Positions 23,086-32,400 of a stretch of DNA of 37,729 nucleotides are shown one piece after another. Made by a program: the position numbers and the translations under genes. The DNA is from an uncultured Sphingomonadales bacterium (lineage in GTDB: Bacteria > Pseudomonadota > Alphaproteobacteria > Sphingomonadales > Sphingomonadaceae). Under the pieces are notes generated by a model. That model searched no databases. It was not told the origin of the DNA and was given only the letters and a program-made list of their open reading frames with translations. The DNA lies in contig CALMZE010000216.1 in assembly GCA_937870585.1 (NCBI GenBank), positions 1-37,729 on the forward strand, in the 5' to 3' direction. Each line of letters starts with the position of its first letter. Positions within the stretch are counted from its first letter, which is position 1.

Positions 23086-24321
23086 ATGACCAATCCCCGT
23101 CCGCTCGAAGGGCTCACCGTGATCGACCTGACCCGCGCGCTCGCTGGCCCCTATGCGACCCTCCTGCTCGCCGGGCTGGGCGCAAAAGTGATCAAGGTTG
23201 AAGAGCCGGGCGGTGGTGATCTTGCGCGCGAAAATAGCCCTTATGTCGGTCGGGACGGCATCACGGTCGAACGGCGTCATGCTGACGATGTGTCGATCTC
23301 ACACCTCACCCGCTCACGCGGCAAATTGTGCATCGCGCTCGATCTCAAAAAGCCAGAAGGGCGTGAGGTGCTGTTCGATCTGGTGAAACAGTCGGATATT
23401 GTAGTTGAGAATTTCTCGGCCGGGACCGCTGACCGGCTGGGTATCGGCTATGCCCCGTGCCGCGCGATCAATCCTGCGGTCATCTATGCCTCGCTCTCCG
23501 GCTTTGGTGCCGATGTGCGCGATGGCAAGGCGATGGACGTGATTGTGCAGGCTTTGTCTGGCGCGATGTTTGCCAGTGGGGAAGCGGGTGCGCCGCCGGT
23601 GCGCTTCGGCATTCCGATTGCCGACATGCTGGCGCCTGTCTTCACCGTGATCGGCATTCTCTCAGCACTGGAGCAGCGCCACCGCACGGGGCGGGGCCAG
23701 CACGTCGATGTGTCGATGCTCGGCGCTCTCACCTCATTCGTGGCGATCGAGAATTGGGCCGCTATGGCGGCTGTCGGCATGGAATCGCGCAGCGGCCTGA
23801 CGATGAGCCGCCTCTCTCCCTTTGGCGTGTTCCATTGTGCGGATGGCTATGTGGCGATTGTGGGGTTTCAGAACTCCATGGCACGCGGTCTTTTTGCGGC
23901 CATGGGCCAGCCAGACCTGCTGGAAGACCCCCGCTTTTGTAGCCGCGACGCCCGGGTGACACATGGTGCGGAAATGGACGCGCTCGTCAACGCCTGGACA
24001 AGCCGCTTGCCTCAGGCAGAAGTGGTGCGCCTGCTCGAAGCCGAAGGCGTCCCCGTCGCGCCTGTCCGCACCCCCGAAGAGGCTGTGACAGACCCGCGCG
24101 TGGTGGCGCGTCAGGAAACGGTCGCAGTGGAGCATCCGCATTATCCCTCTTCGGTTGATTTGCGCACTGCGGGCATTCCGATACACTTTTCAGATGCAAG
24201 CACTGGTTTTGATGATGTCATGTCGGTCACCGTGGGCGCGCATAGTGAGCCGGTTTTAGCCGAAATGCTGGGTTATGGCTCAGACCGGTTGGCTGCGCTC
24301 AGGGCGGCGGGCGTCATTTAG
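23086..24321 (+). CDS. CaiB/BaiF family CoA-transferase (type III)
   Basis: A 411-residue type III CoA-transferase or acyl-CoA racemase. The N-terminal region PLEGLTVIDLTRALAGPYATLLLAGLGAKVIKVEEP is diagnostic. LCIALDLKKPEGREVLFDLVKQSDIVVENFSAG covers the nucleotide-like fold, and MDVIVQALSGAM (150-161) carries Asp151 at the position where the family has its catalytic Asp. RFGIPIADMLAPVFTVIGILSAL and GRGQHVDVSMLGAL follow. The ATG at 23086 has a good AAGGAG site 8 nt upstream. The gene stands alone and divergent from the GST-sulfatase operon. The CoA donor and acceptor cannot be inferred. Confidence 0.92.
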   Translation: MTNPRPLEGLTVIDLTRALAGPYATLLLAGLGAKVIKVEEPGGGDLARENSPYVGRDGITVERRHADDVSISHLTRSRGKLCIALDLKKPEGREVLFDLVKQSDIVVENFSAGTADRLGIGYAPCRAINPAVIYASLSGFGADVRDGKAMDVIVQALSGAMFASGEAGAPPVRFGIPIADMLAPVFTVIGILSALEQRHRTGRGQHVDVSMLGALTSFVAIENWAAMAAVGMESRSGLTMSRLSPFGVFHCADGYVAIVGFQNSMARGLFAAMGQPDLLEDPRFCSRDARVTHGAEMDALVNAWTSRLPQAEVVRLLEAEGVPVAPVRTPEEAVTDPRVVARQETVAVEHPHYPSSVDLRTAGIPIHFSDASTGFDDVMSVTVGAHSEPVLAEMLGYGSDRLAALRAAGVI

Positions 24322-24509
24322 GTCTCCTTCTTGGAGCCCCTCGCCCGCTTTATCTCGGAAAGGGCTTCAGCCGCTATCTCAACGTGAATAGCCTCTATCT
24401 TCAAAAAGATGAAACAGCGCAAAGCGTGCAACGTCCCGTCCTGGTGAAGGTAGAGCCGCCGACATCGTCAGCCATTCCGCACAGGTCGGCCGCACTTGCG
24501 GGGGTTTGG

Positions 24510-24523
24510 TTGATAAATGTCAA
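24510..24523 (+). promoter_or_regulatory. FNR-type box 1 upstream of the porin
   Basis: TTGATAAATGTCAA matches the FNR/Dnr/NarR consensus TTGAT-N4-ATCAA at 9 of 10 positions (GTCAA instead of ATCAA). Its centre lies 18 bp upstream of box 2. Confidence 0.75.
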
Positions 24524-24527
24524 TCAA

Positions 24528-24541
24528 TTGATATTTGTCAA
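24528..24541 (+). promoter_or_regulatory. FNR-type box 2 upstream of the porin
   Basis: TTGATATTTGTCAA, again 9 of 10 consensus positions and the same G substitution as box 1. If it is centred at -41.5 (class II), the -10 hexamer would be TATGGC at 24564-24569 and transcription would begin near 24576, right at the ATG at 24577. Confidence 0.75.
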
Positions 24542-24564
24542 ATAGACCCCCGGCGGATCAGGCT

Positions 24565-25791
24565 ATGGCTTACCGCATGAAAACTGCCCTGATCTTCGTT
24601 TCAAGTTTCGTGATATCCATGGGACTGCCGTGCCTCGCTGTTGCAGCAGAGGGTGAAAAGCCTGCCGTCACGCCTTATGCCGACATTCGATACCGGCTGG
24701 AAATCGTCGATCAGGATGGCCTGGCCCAAAATGCCTCTGCGTCAACTCTGCGTGTTCGTGCCGGGCTGAAATCTGCGGAATGGAACGGGCTGAGCGCGCT
24801 GATTGAAGGTGAAGCCATCGCCGCGATCGGAGCGCAGCGTTACAACGACACGATCAACGGCAGAGTGGCCTATCCCGTCGTCGCGGATCCCGAAGATGTT
24901 CTGCTCAATCAGGCATGGGTTCGCTGGAAGCCGGTTACCCAGTTCGATATCACCGCCGGGCGTCAGGCCGTCAACATCGACAATCAGCGCTGGGTCGGTT
25001 CGGTCGGGTGGCGCCAGAATGATCAGACGCTCGATGCCGTGCGGGCCACTGCTAGGCCTGCCAAGGGTCTGGCGCTGGATTATCTGCACAGCTGGCGCGT
25101 GAACCGCGTGTTCGGCCCGGATTCCCCGCAAGGCATATGGCGCAATGCGGCGATCCACGGCACGCGCCTCGCTTACACAATCCCCAACATCGGCACCATC
25201 TCGGGCTACGGATACTGGCTGGACCTAACATCCTCCCCTTCCAGCAGTTCGCGGACCGTGGGCGTGCGGATGGCTGGCGAGCATGTTCTTTCCAAGGCAG
25301 TGAAGCTCACTTACGCTGCCGAATATGCTCGTCAGCATGATTACAAGAGCAACCCGCGCAATTTTGCTCTGGATCATGTGCTTCTGGAACCGGGATTGGC
25401 GTTCGGTCCCGTCTCTGTAAAGGCGGGGCTGGAGCGGCTGGAGGGCAATGGCACGGCAGCGCTGCAAACACCGTTGGCCACGCTCCACGCGTTCAACGGC
25501 TGGGCTGACAAATTTCTGACCACACCTGCCAATGGCCTGCGCGATCTCTATCTGGATGCCGGGTATAAATTCCCCAAGTCCGGGCCGCTCAAGGGCGCGG
25601 GCGTGCGCTTGGCCTGGCACGATTTCAACGCGACGCGGCTCGGGATCGATTATGGGCAGGAATGGAATGCGATGCTGACCATGCCGATCAACAAGCATCT
25701 GACCGGAATCGCCAAACTGGCCCGCTACAATGCCAGGCTGTTCGCGACCGACACCACAAAGCTCTGGTTCTCGCTCGAAGCAAAGTTCTGA
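24565..25791 (+). CDS. Alginate-export-type outer-membrane porin
   Basis: A 408-residue beta-barrel protein with a signal peptide ending near VAAEG. The mature N terminus (PYADIRYRLEIVDQDG, then STLRVRAGLKSAEWNGLSALIEGE) and the block LLNQAWVRWKPVTQFDITAGRQAVNIDNQRWVGSVGWRQNDQTLDAV split here over strands are typical of the alginate_exp Pfam group, used for diverse small solutes rather than alginate alone. It ends in a C-terminal Phe (LEAKF). Two tandem FNR-type boxes precede it, so it is probably switched on with the nitrate respiration genes that follow. ATG 24565 has GGCGGA 7 nt upstream; ATG 24577 fits better if promoter geometry dictates a leaderless message. Transport of nitrate or nitrite is an inference. 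Confidence 0.85.
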   Translation: MAYRMKTALIFVSSFVISMGLPCLAVAAEGEKPAVTPYADIRYRLEIVDQDGLAQNASASTLRVRAGLKSAEWNGLSALIEGEAIAAIGAQRYNDTINGRVAYPVVADPEDVLLNQAWVRWKPVTQFDITAGRQAVNIDNQRWVGSVGWRQNDQTLDAVRATARPAKGLALDYLHSWRVNRVFGPDSPQGIWRNAAIHGTRLAYTIPNIGTISGYGYWLDLTSSPSSSSRTVGVRMAGEHVLSKAVKLTYAAEYARQHDYKSNPRNFALDHVLLEPGLAFGPVSVKAGLERLEGNGTAALQTPLATLHAFNGWADKFLTTPANGLRDLYLDAGYKFPKSGPLKGAGVRLAWHDFNATRLGIDYGQEWNAMLTMPINKHLTGIAKLARYNARLFATDTTKLWFSLEAKF

Positions 25792-25798
25792 ACAGCCC

Positions 25799-25817
25799 GT
25801 CCCCGATCAGGCGGGAC
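25799..25817. terminator. Weak inverted repeat between convergent porin and regulator genes
   Basis: GTCCC (25799-25803) and GGGAC (25813-25817) flank a 9-nt loop and overlap the 3' end of the regulator gene. There is no T tract. It is the only candidate for termination in the 15-bp gap between the two convergent genes. Confidence 0.25.
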
Positions 25818-26505
25818 CGTCAGTCATGACGATGTCGGGCTTTGAAAACCGCACAAGCGCGTCGCGGTCCAATATCCGCACCATCGGGCCGTCCACCTCC
25901 ACCCCGTGCCGCGACAGAACGCCAAAAGCGCGAGAGAGATTCTCAGGCGTCATGCCCAGCAGCGAGGAAAGAACCCTCTCCCCTCCGCGCAGGTCAAACC
26001 GCTCCGGTTCTCCCCGCCGCGCCGACTGGGTGAGCAGATAATTGCCGAGCCGCTCGGTCGACTGGCGCAGCTTCATGTCCGTCAGCGCGCGCACCATGTC
26101 GCGGAAACCGGTCGCAAGTTCGCGCATGGCGGCCTGCATCAAGGCGGTATCGGTGCAGATCACTTCGCGCATCAGTGCCGCCGGGATCATCAGAATGCGC
26201 GAGGAGGACAAGGTGCGCGCCGCCATCAGATAAGGCTGGTCTGTCACAACAGCCGCCAGAATGAAGCTGCGCACCGGCTCCACCACGGCCATCGTGCTGT
26301 CTCGCCCGTCATTGCTGGTAAAGAGTTCGACAAGTCCATCAACCAGAACATGCAGAAAATCGGCATTCTGCCCGACTTCAAACAGGGTTAGCTGCGGTGG
26401 GAATACCTGAAGGAAGGACGCAGCAAAAATCCGCTCGCGATCAGCCTCTCCCATTTCCTGGAACAGGGACAGGCGGGCAATTTCTGGGCGTTCGCCAGGG
26501 CGCAA
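25807..26505 (-). CDS. narR: FNR/CRP-family regulator without Fe-S cysteines (NarR/Dnr-like)
   Basis: A 232-residue regulator. Residues about 12-130 form the cyclic-nucleotide-type sensor barrel (LTLFEVGQNADFLHVLVDGLVELF), followed by the long dimerisation helix. The HTH lies at 177-205, with recognition helix TPENLSRAFGVLSRHG; Glu188, Ser191 and Arg192 match the E-x-x-S-R contacts of FNR that read TTGAT. The only cysteine is Cys117, so it cannot hold the FNR iron-sulfur cluster. Cluster-less FNR relatives include NarR of Paracoccus, next to a fused narK and said to respond to nitrate/nitrite, and heme-based Dnr; the symbol rests on this synteny. The start is TTG at 26505 with GAGG 7 nt upstream and a stop four codons farther up; the ATG at 26521 is out of frame. 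Confidence 0.8.
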   Translation of the reverse strand: MRPGERPEIARLSLFQEMGEADRERIFAASFLQVFPPQLTLFEVGQNADFLHVLVDGLVELFTSNDGRDSTMAVVEPVRSFILAAVVTDQPYLMAARTLSSSRILMIPAALMREVICTDTALMQAAMRELATGFRDMVRALTDMKLRQSTERLGNYLLTQSARRGEPERFDLRGGERVLSSLLGMTPENLSRAFGVLSRHGVEVDGPMVRILDRDALVRFSKPDIVMTDGPA

Positions 26506-26548
26506 GAGAAACCTCGATCATGACTGCATCCCTGCCCTAGCCCCGCAC

Positions 26549-26562
26549 TTGATGTTTATCAA
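26549..26562. promoter_or_regulatory. Perfect FNR-type box between the regulator and narK
   Basis: TTGATGTTTATCAA is an exact match to TTGAT-N4-ATCAA. Its centre is about 50 bp from the regulator start and about 148 bp from the narK start, so it is better placed for control of the regulator's own gene, with a possible upstream role at narK. Confidence 0.82.
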
Positions 26563-26563
26563 T

Positions 26564-26584
26564 TGGCCAGTTGATCGGTGGCCA
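26564..26584. promoter_or_regulatory. Duplicated TGGCCA element in the narK upstream region
   Basis: Two TGGCCA hexamers (26564-26569 and 26579-26584), each self-complementary, lie 9 nt apart between the two FNR-type boxes. This could be a site for a second factor or a stem-loop. No NarL-type heptamers were recognised here. Confidence 0.3.
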
Positions 26585-26631
26585 TCCCGCGCTTGTCATT
26601 CAGCAGTCGAAACCCCAGTTTCCCGGCATTT

Positions 26632-26645
26632 TTGACTTGAATCAA
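26632..26645 (+). promoter_or_regulatory. FNR-type box proximal to narK
   Basis: TTGACTTGAATCAA matches 9 of 10 consensus positions (TTGAC for TTGAT). The centre is about 65 bp before the narK ATG, which fits class II activation with a leader near 24 nt, although no good -10 hexamer is seen at the expected place. Confidence 0.7.
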
Positions 26646-26703
26646 GAGCGTGAAACCTGAGCATGGCCACCGTTCGGCTTGAATTTCAAGCGAGGGGAAT
26701 ATC

Positions 26704-29442
26704 ATGCCCGCACATGCCATGGTGACACCTGCCGAGCGCAATCGCGCCTTGGGGCTGAGCACCTTTGCCTTCACCGTCTGCTTTGCTGTCTGGACGATCT
26801 TCGCCATTGCCGGAATCGAGATCAAGAAGGATCTCGGGCTGAGCGACACCCAGTTCGGCCTGCTGGTGGGCACGCCCATCCTCACCGGATCGCTGGTCCG
26901 GCTGTTCCTGGGTGTGTGGACCGATCAATATGGCGGGCGCATCGTGTTTCCGCTCACCATGTTGGCCTCGGCAGTCTCCACCTTCTTGCTGTCCTACGCG
27001 GAGAGTTACCTGCCGATGCTGCTCGCAGCCCTCGGGCTTGGTCTGGCAGGCGGCGGCTTTGCAGTGGGCGTGGCCTATGTCTCCAAATGGTATCCGCAGG
27101 AAAAGCAGGGCTCTGCCCTCGGCTTTTTCGGCATGGGCAATGTCGGCGCGGCGGTGACCAAATTTATCGCGCCCTGGGTGATGGTGGCGATGGGCTGGCA
27201 GGCCGTGGCGCAGATCTGGGCAGCAGTCATGGCGGTGACGGCCATCCTGTTTTACCTGTTTGCCAAGGATGATCCTGACCTCGCCGCGCGCCGGATCAGT
27301 GGCGAAAAACCGCGCTCGCTCAAAGAGCAACTGGAACCCCTGAAGAACCAGCAGGTCTGGCGCTTTTCGCTCTATTATTTCTTCGTTTTTGGCGCCTTCG
27401 TCGCCCTCGCTTTATGGCTGCCCAATTATATGGTCGGCCTGTACGGCGTGGACGTGAAGGTGGCGGGCATGTTGGCGGCGACCTTCTCTCTCTCCGCCAG
27501 CGTGTTCCGCGCCTATGGCGGCGTGCTGTCTGACAAATATGGCGCGCGCAAGATCATGTACGCCACCTTTGGCGTGTCGATGATCTGCCTGTTCATGCTC
27601 TCTTACCCCTCCACCGACTATATGATCCACGGCATCAAGGGAGACATTGTCTTCTCCACACAGATGAACCTGGTGCCGTTCGTTCTGACCATTTTCGTGC
27701 TCGGCTTCTTCATGTCGCTGGGCAAGGCGGCGGTCTACAAACATATTCCGGTCTATTATCCCGATCATGTCGGCGCGGTCGGCGGCCTTGTCGGTCTGGT
27801 CGGCGGGCTGGGTGGCTTCATCCTGCCGATCGTGTTTGGCGCGGTGAGCGATCTGACCGGCATCTGGACGAGCTGCTTCATGGTGCTGTTCGCCCTCGTT
27901 GCGGTCGCACTGGGCTGGATGCACATTGCGGTGCGCCAGATGGAACAGGCCGCAAGTGGGCTCGATACGCGCGCACTGCCGCAATTCCCCGAAATGGCCG
28001 AATTGCACGATGCCGAACGCCATGCCGAACCGCAGGTCGGCAAGGTGCTGGAGGATTGGACGCCCGAAGATCCCGCCTTCTGGGACCAGACGGGTCAGAA
28101 GATCGCGCGGCGAAACCTGCTGATCTCCATCCCGGCCCTGCTGCTCGCCTTTTCGGTGTGGATGGTCTGGTCGATGGTGGTCGCCAAACTGCCACTGATC
28201 GGGTTCAATTACACCACGGATCAGCTGTTCTGGCTGGCGGCCTTGCCCGGCCTGTCCGGCGCGACCTTCCGTATCTTCTACAGCTTCATGGTGCCGATCT
28301 TTGGCGGGCGGCTGTGGACGACGCTCTCCACCTTCTCACTGCTGATTCCGGCTTTCGGCATCGGCTATGCGGTGCAGAACCCGGACACGCCCTATGTGAT
28401 CTTCCTCGTGCTGGCTTTGTTGTGCGGCTTTGGCGGCGGCAATTTCGCCTCTTCCATGTCGAACATCGGCTTCTTCTTCCCCAAGGCGCAGAAGGGCAAC
28501 GCGCTGGCTCTCAATGGCGGGCTCCGCAACCCCCGGGGTTCCGTGATGCAGTTCCCCCTGCCCATCGTCATCACGGCGGGCGTGTTTGGCGCGATGGGCG
28601 GCGAACCCCAGACGACCAAGGAGGGCGGGCAGCTCTGGCTCCAGAATGCGGGCTTCATCTGGGTGCCCTTCATCATGGCATCGGGCCTGCTCGCCTGGTT
28701 CGGCATGAACGACATTGCAGACGCAAAAGCCAGCTTTGCCGAACAGGCCGTCATCTTCCAGCGCAAGCACAACTGGCTGATGTGCTGGCTCTACACCGGC
28801 ACGTTCGGATCGTTCATCGGCTTTTCAGCAGGCCTGCCGCTGCTGGCCAAGCATCAGTTCCCGCAGGTCGATGTGCTCAAATATGTCTTCATTGCGCCGC
28901 TGGTGGGGGCGATCAGCCGTGCGGCAACGGGCTGGGTGTCGGACCGCTGGGGCGGTGCGCGTGTTACCTTCTGGGTGTTCATTGGCATGATACTGGGCAC
29001 GCTGGGCGTCATCCACTTCCTGCAAGCGGAGAATTTCACCGGCTTCCTCGCCAGCTTCATCTTCATGTTCTTCGTGACGGGCGTGGGCAATGCCTCCACA
29101 TTCCAGATGATTCCGGTGATCATGCGCAGCGAAGTGCCCCGCCTGATGCCGCACCTCGCCGGAGCAGAGGCGACGCGGCAGGCAGAGAAGGAATCGGCAG
29201 CGATCGTTGGCTTCACCTCAGCGATTGCGGCTTATGGCGCCTTCTTCATCCCCAAAGCATTCGGCAGTTCGATCACCAACACCGGATCGCCGCTGACGGC
29301 GCTGTGGGCGTTCCTGATCTTCTATGTCAGCTGCGCCGCGCTCACCTGGTTCATCTACACACGGCGGGGCGGGCTGCTCCACGCCATTGAACGCAGGCAC
29401 CCCGCCACCACTCCCGCATCCCTGAAAGGAGCCACCGCATGA
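26704..29442 (+). CDS. narK: Fused double nitrate/nitrite transporter NarK (NarK1-NarK2 type)
   Basis: A 912-residue inner-membrane protein made of two complete major facilitator units, about 24 helices. The first unit (about 1-420) has the LVRLFLGVWTDQYGGR loop and nitrate-signature glycines in GFFGMGNVGAAVTKF and GLVGGLGGFILP. A charged cytoplasmic linker (about 420-465, with EDWTPEDPAFWDQTGQ) leads to the second unit (about 466-912), with PGLSGATFRIFYSFMVPIFGGR, GFGGGNFASSMSNIGFFFP and NALALNGGLRN. Paracoccus and relatives have such fusions, one half a nitrate/proton symporter and the other a nitrate/nitrite antiporter; which half does which is inferred. ATG 26704 follows AGGGGA. The stop overlaps the narG start (ATGA). 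Confidence 0.93.
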   Translation: MPAHAMVTPAERNRALGLSTFAFTVCFAVWTIFAIAGIEIKKDLGLSDTQFGLLVGTPILTGSLVRLFLGVWTDQYGGRIVFPLTMLASAVSTFLLSYAESYLPMLLAALGLGLAGGGFAVGVAYVSKWYPQEKQGSALGFFGMGNVGAAVTKFIAPWVMVAMGWQAVAQIWAAVMAVTAILFYLFAKDDPDLAARRISGEKPRSLKEQLEPLKNQQVWRFSLYYFFVFGAFVALALWLPNYMVGLYGVDVKVAGMLAATFSLSASVFRAYGGVLSDKYGARKIMYATFGVSMICLFMLSYPSTDYMIHGIKGDIVFSTQMNLVPFVLTIFVLGFFMSLGKAAVYKHIPVYYPDHVGAVGGLVGLVGGLGGFILPIVFGAVSDLTGIWTSCFMVLFALVAVALGWMHIAVRQMEQAASGLDTRALPQFPEMAELHDAERHAEPQVGKVLEDWTPEDPAFWDQTGQKIARRNLLISIPALLLAFSVWMVWSMVVAKLPLIGFNYTTDQLFWLAALPGLSGATFRIFYSFMVPIFGGRLWTTLSTFSLLIPAFGIGYAVQNPDTPYVIFLVLALLCGFGGGNFASSMSNIGFFFPKAQKGNALALNGGLRNPRGSVMQFPLPIVITAGVFGAMGGEPQTTKEGGQLWLQNAGFIWVPFIMASGLLAWFGMNDIADAKASFAEQAVIFQRKHNWLMCWLYTGTFGSFIGFSAGLPLLAKHQFPQVDVLKYVFIAPLVGAISRAATGWVSDRWGGARVTFWVFIGMILGTLGVIHFLQAENFTGFLASFIFMFFVTGVGNASTFQMIPVIMRSEVPRLMPHLAGAEATRQAEKESAAIVGFTSAIAAYGAFFIPKAFGSSITNTGSPLTALWAFLIFYVSCAALTWFIYTRRGGLLHAIERRHPATTPASLKGATA

Positions 29443-32400
29443 GCCATCTGATCGATCGGCTGACCTTTTTCCGCCAGAAGAAGGAGAGTTTTTCCGACGG
29501 CCATGGCGTCACCACCGGCGAGGCGCGCGACTGGGAGAATGGCTATCGCAAGCGCTGGCAGCATGACAAGATCGTCCGCTCCACGCATGGCGTGAACTGC
29601 ACGGGCTCCTGCTCCTGGAAGATTTACGTCAAGGGCGGGATTATCACCTGGGAAACGCAGCAGACCGATTATCCGCGCACCCGGCCCGAACTGCCCAATC
29701 ACGAACCGCGCGGCTGCCCACGCGGGGCAAGCTATAGCTGGTACATCTATTCGGCGCAGCGGCTCAAATATCCGATGGTGCGCAAGCGGCTGGTGAAGCT
29801 GTGGCGGGCCGCGCGGGCCACGCTGCCACCGGTCGCCGCCTGGGCCTCGATCCAGAATGATCCGGCTGCGCGCAAAAGCTACACCGCCATTCGCGGCCAT
29901 GGCGGGTTCGTCCGCTCGACCTGGGATGAAGTGAACGAGATCATCGCGGCGCCCAATGCCTATACCGCCAAGACCTGGGGGCCGGATCGGGTGATCGGCT
30001 TTTCGCCCATCCCGGCGATGTCGATGGTCTCCTACGCCGCGGGCTCGCGCTATCTCTCGCTGCTCGGCGGCACCTGCATGTCTTTCTATGACTGGTATTG
30101 CGATCTGCCGCCCGCCAGCCCGATGACATGGGGCGAACAGACCGACGTTCCCGAAAGTGCTGACTGGTACAATGCGGGCTTCCTGATGATGTGGGGATCC
30201 AACGTGCCGCAAACGCGCACGCCCGATGCCCATTTCATGACCGAAGCGCGCTATCGCGGCACCAAGGTGGCGGTCGTTTCGCCCGATTATGCCGAAGCCA
30301 CCAAGTTCGCCGATCTCTGGCTCAACCCCAAGCAGGGGACTGACGCGGCGCTGGCCATGGCGATGGGGCATGTCATCCTGCGCGAATATCATCTCGACCG
30401 GCAGGTGTCCTATTTTGAGGATTATACCCGCCGCTATTCGGATTTCCCTATGCTCGTGCGGTTGGTGGAAAAGGATGGCGCGTTCGTGCCCGAGCGATTG
30501 CTGCGCGCGTCTGACTTCAAGGGTGGCCTCGGCGAGAAGGCCAATCCCGAATGGAAGACTGTCGCGATTGATGATGAGACCGGAAAGCCGGTCACGCCGC
30601 TTGGCTCTGCGGGGTTCCGCTGGGGCGATAAGGGCAAATGGAATCTGGAGGAAAAGGACGGCAAGGGCGCAGAGGTTCATCTGCGCACTTCGGCCATTCT
30701 GGATGCGCATCATGATGAAGTGGTGGAGGTTTCCTTCCCCTATTTCGGCAATCGCGAGCATGATCATTTCAAGGGCACCGATCATCCCGATGTGCTCAAC
30801 CGCCGCGTGCCCGTCCGCCAGATCGCGCTGAAGGATGGCAAGGCCTATGTCGCCACCGTGTTCGACCTGTTCTGCGCCAATTACGGGCTCGATCGCGGTT
30901 TGGGCGGAGATCATGTCGCGCGCAGCTTTGACGAGAATATCCCCTACACGCCTGCCTGGGCCGAGCGGATCACAGGCGTTCCTGCCGATCACATCGTCAC
31001 CGTCGCGCGCGAATTTGCCACCAACGCGGAAAAGACCGGCGGCAAATCGATGGTCATCCTCGGGGCCGGGCTGAACCATTGGTATCACATGGACATGAAT
31101 TATCGCGGCATCATCAACCTGCTGGTGATGTGCGGGTGCGTGGGCCAATCAGGCGGGGGCTGGTCGCACTATGTCGGGCAGGAGAAATTGCGTCCGCAGA
31201 CCGGCTGGCTGCCTTTGGCTTTCGCGCTCGACTGGAACCGCCCGCCGCGCCAGATGAACTCGACGAGCTTCTTTTACGCGCACACCGATCAGTGGCGGTA
31301 CGAAACGCTGAATGTCGATGAAATCCTCTCTCCCACGGCCCCAGCGGGCGATTGGGATGCGAGCCTGATCGACTATAACGCGCGCGCCGAACGCATGGGC
31401 TGGCTGCCCTCTGCGCCGCAGCTCAAAACCAATCCGCTGGAGGTGGGGAAGGCCGCCAAGGCTTCGGGGCTGGAGCCAAAGGATTATGTGGCGGCTGCGC
31501 TCAAATCGGGCGATCTGGAGCTGTCCTGCTTCGATCCGGACGATCCCGCCAACTGGCCACGCAACATGTTTGTCTGGCGCTCCAACCTGCTGGGTTCATC
31601 GGGCAAGGGGCATGAGTATTTCCTCAAGCATCTGCTGGGCACCGCGCACGGCGTGCAGGGCAAGGATCTGGGTGAATCCGGCGCGCAAAAGCCCAAGGAG
31701 GTCAAATGGCATGAGGATGCGCCCAAGGGGAAGCTCGACCTGCTGGTGACGCTCGATTTCCGCATGTCCACCACCTGCGTCTATTCAGACATCGTGCTGC
31801 CCACGGCCAGCTGGTATGAGAAGGACGATCTCAACACGTCCGACATGCACCCCTTCATCCACCCGCTCTCCGCCGCCGTTGATCCGGTGTGGGAATCAAA
31901 GAGCGACTGGGAGATTTACAAGGGGATCGCGAAGACCTTCTCAGACATTGCACCCGAATTGCTGGGCGTGGAACAGGATGTGGTGCTCGTGCCGATCCAG
32001 CATGACACGGCGAATGAAATCGCACAGCCCTTTGACGTGGAAGATTGGGGCACGGGCATTGTCGAGCCCGTTCCCGGCAAAACGATGGCCAATGTTGCGG
32101 TCGTCGAGCGTGATTATCCCAATCTCTACAAGCGCTTCACTGCCCTCGGCCCGTTGATGGACAAATTGGGCAATGGCGGAAAGGGCATTGGCTGGAACAC
32201 CGGCGTTGAAGTGGAGAATCTCCGCAAACTGAACGGCGTGGTGACAGCAGAAGGCCCAACGCAGGGGATGCCGCGCATCGAAACCGCCATCGACGCTGCC
32301 GAAGTGCTGCTGATGCTCGCGCCCGAAACCAATGGTGAGGTTGCAGTCAAGGCATGGAATGCGCTTTCCCAATTCACCGGGCGCGATCACACGCATCTGG

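Noticed and set aside
26519-26521. ATG as start of the FNR-family regulator
   Set aside because: It is in a different frame from the regulator and yields a short peptide with no similarity; the TTG at 26505 has the correct frame and a GAGG site.
26678-26690. CTTGAATTTCAAG palindrome before narK as a further FNR-type box
   Set aside because: It lacks the TTGAT-N4-ATCAA spacing and overlaps the expected leader and ribosome-binding region; it may be a small hairpin or chance.
28056-29390. A 444-codon open frame inside narK in another frame
   Set aside because: It lies wholly within the second transporter half, lacks hydrophobic segments or motifs, and has no ribosome-binding site.
29355-31148. 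A 597-codon open frame on the minus strand opposite narK/narG
   Set aside because: It is antisense to strongly conserved narG, has low-complexity His/Arg/Ala-rich composition and no family motif; it arises from codon bias of the real gene in GC-rich DNA.
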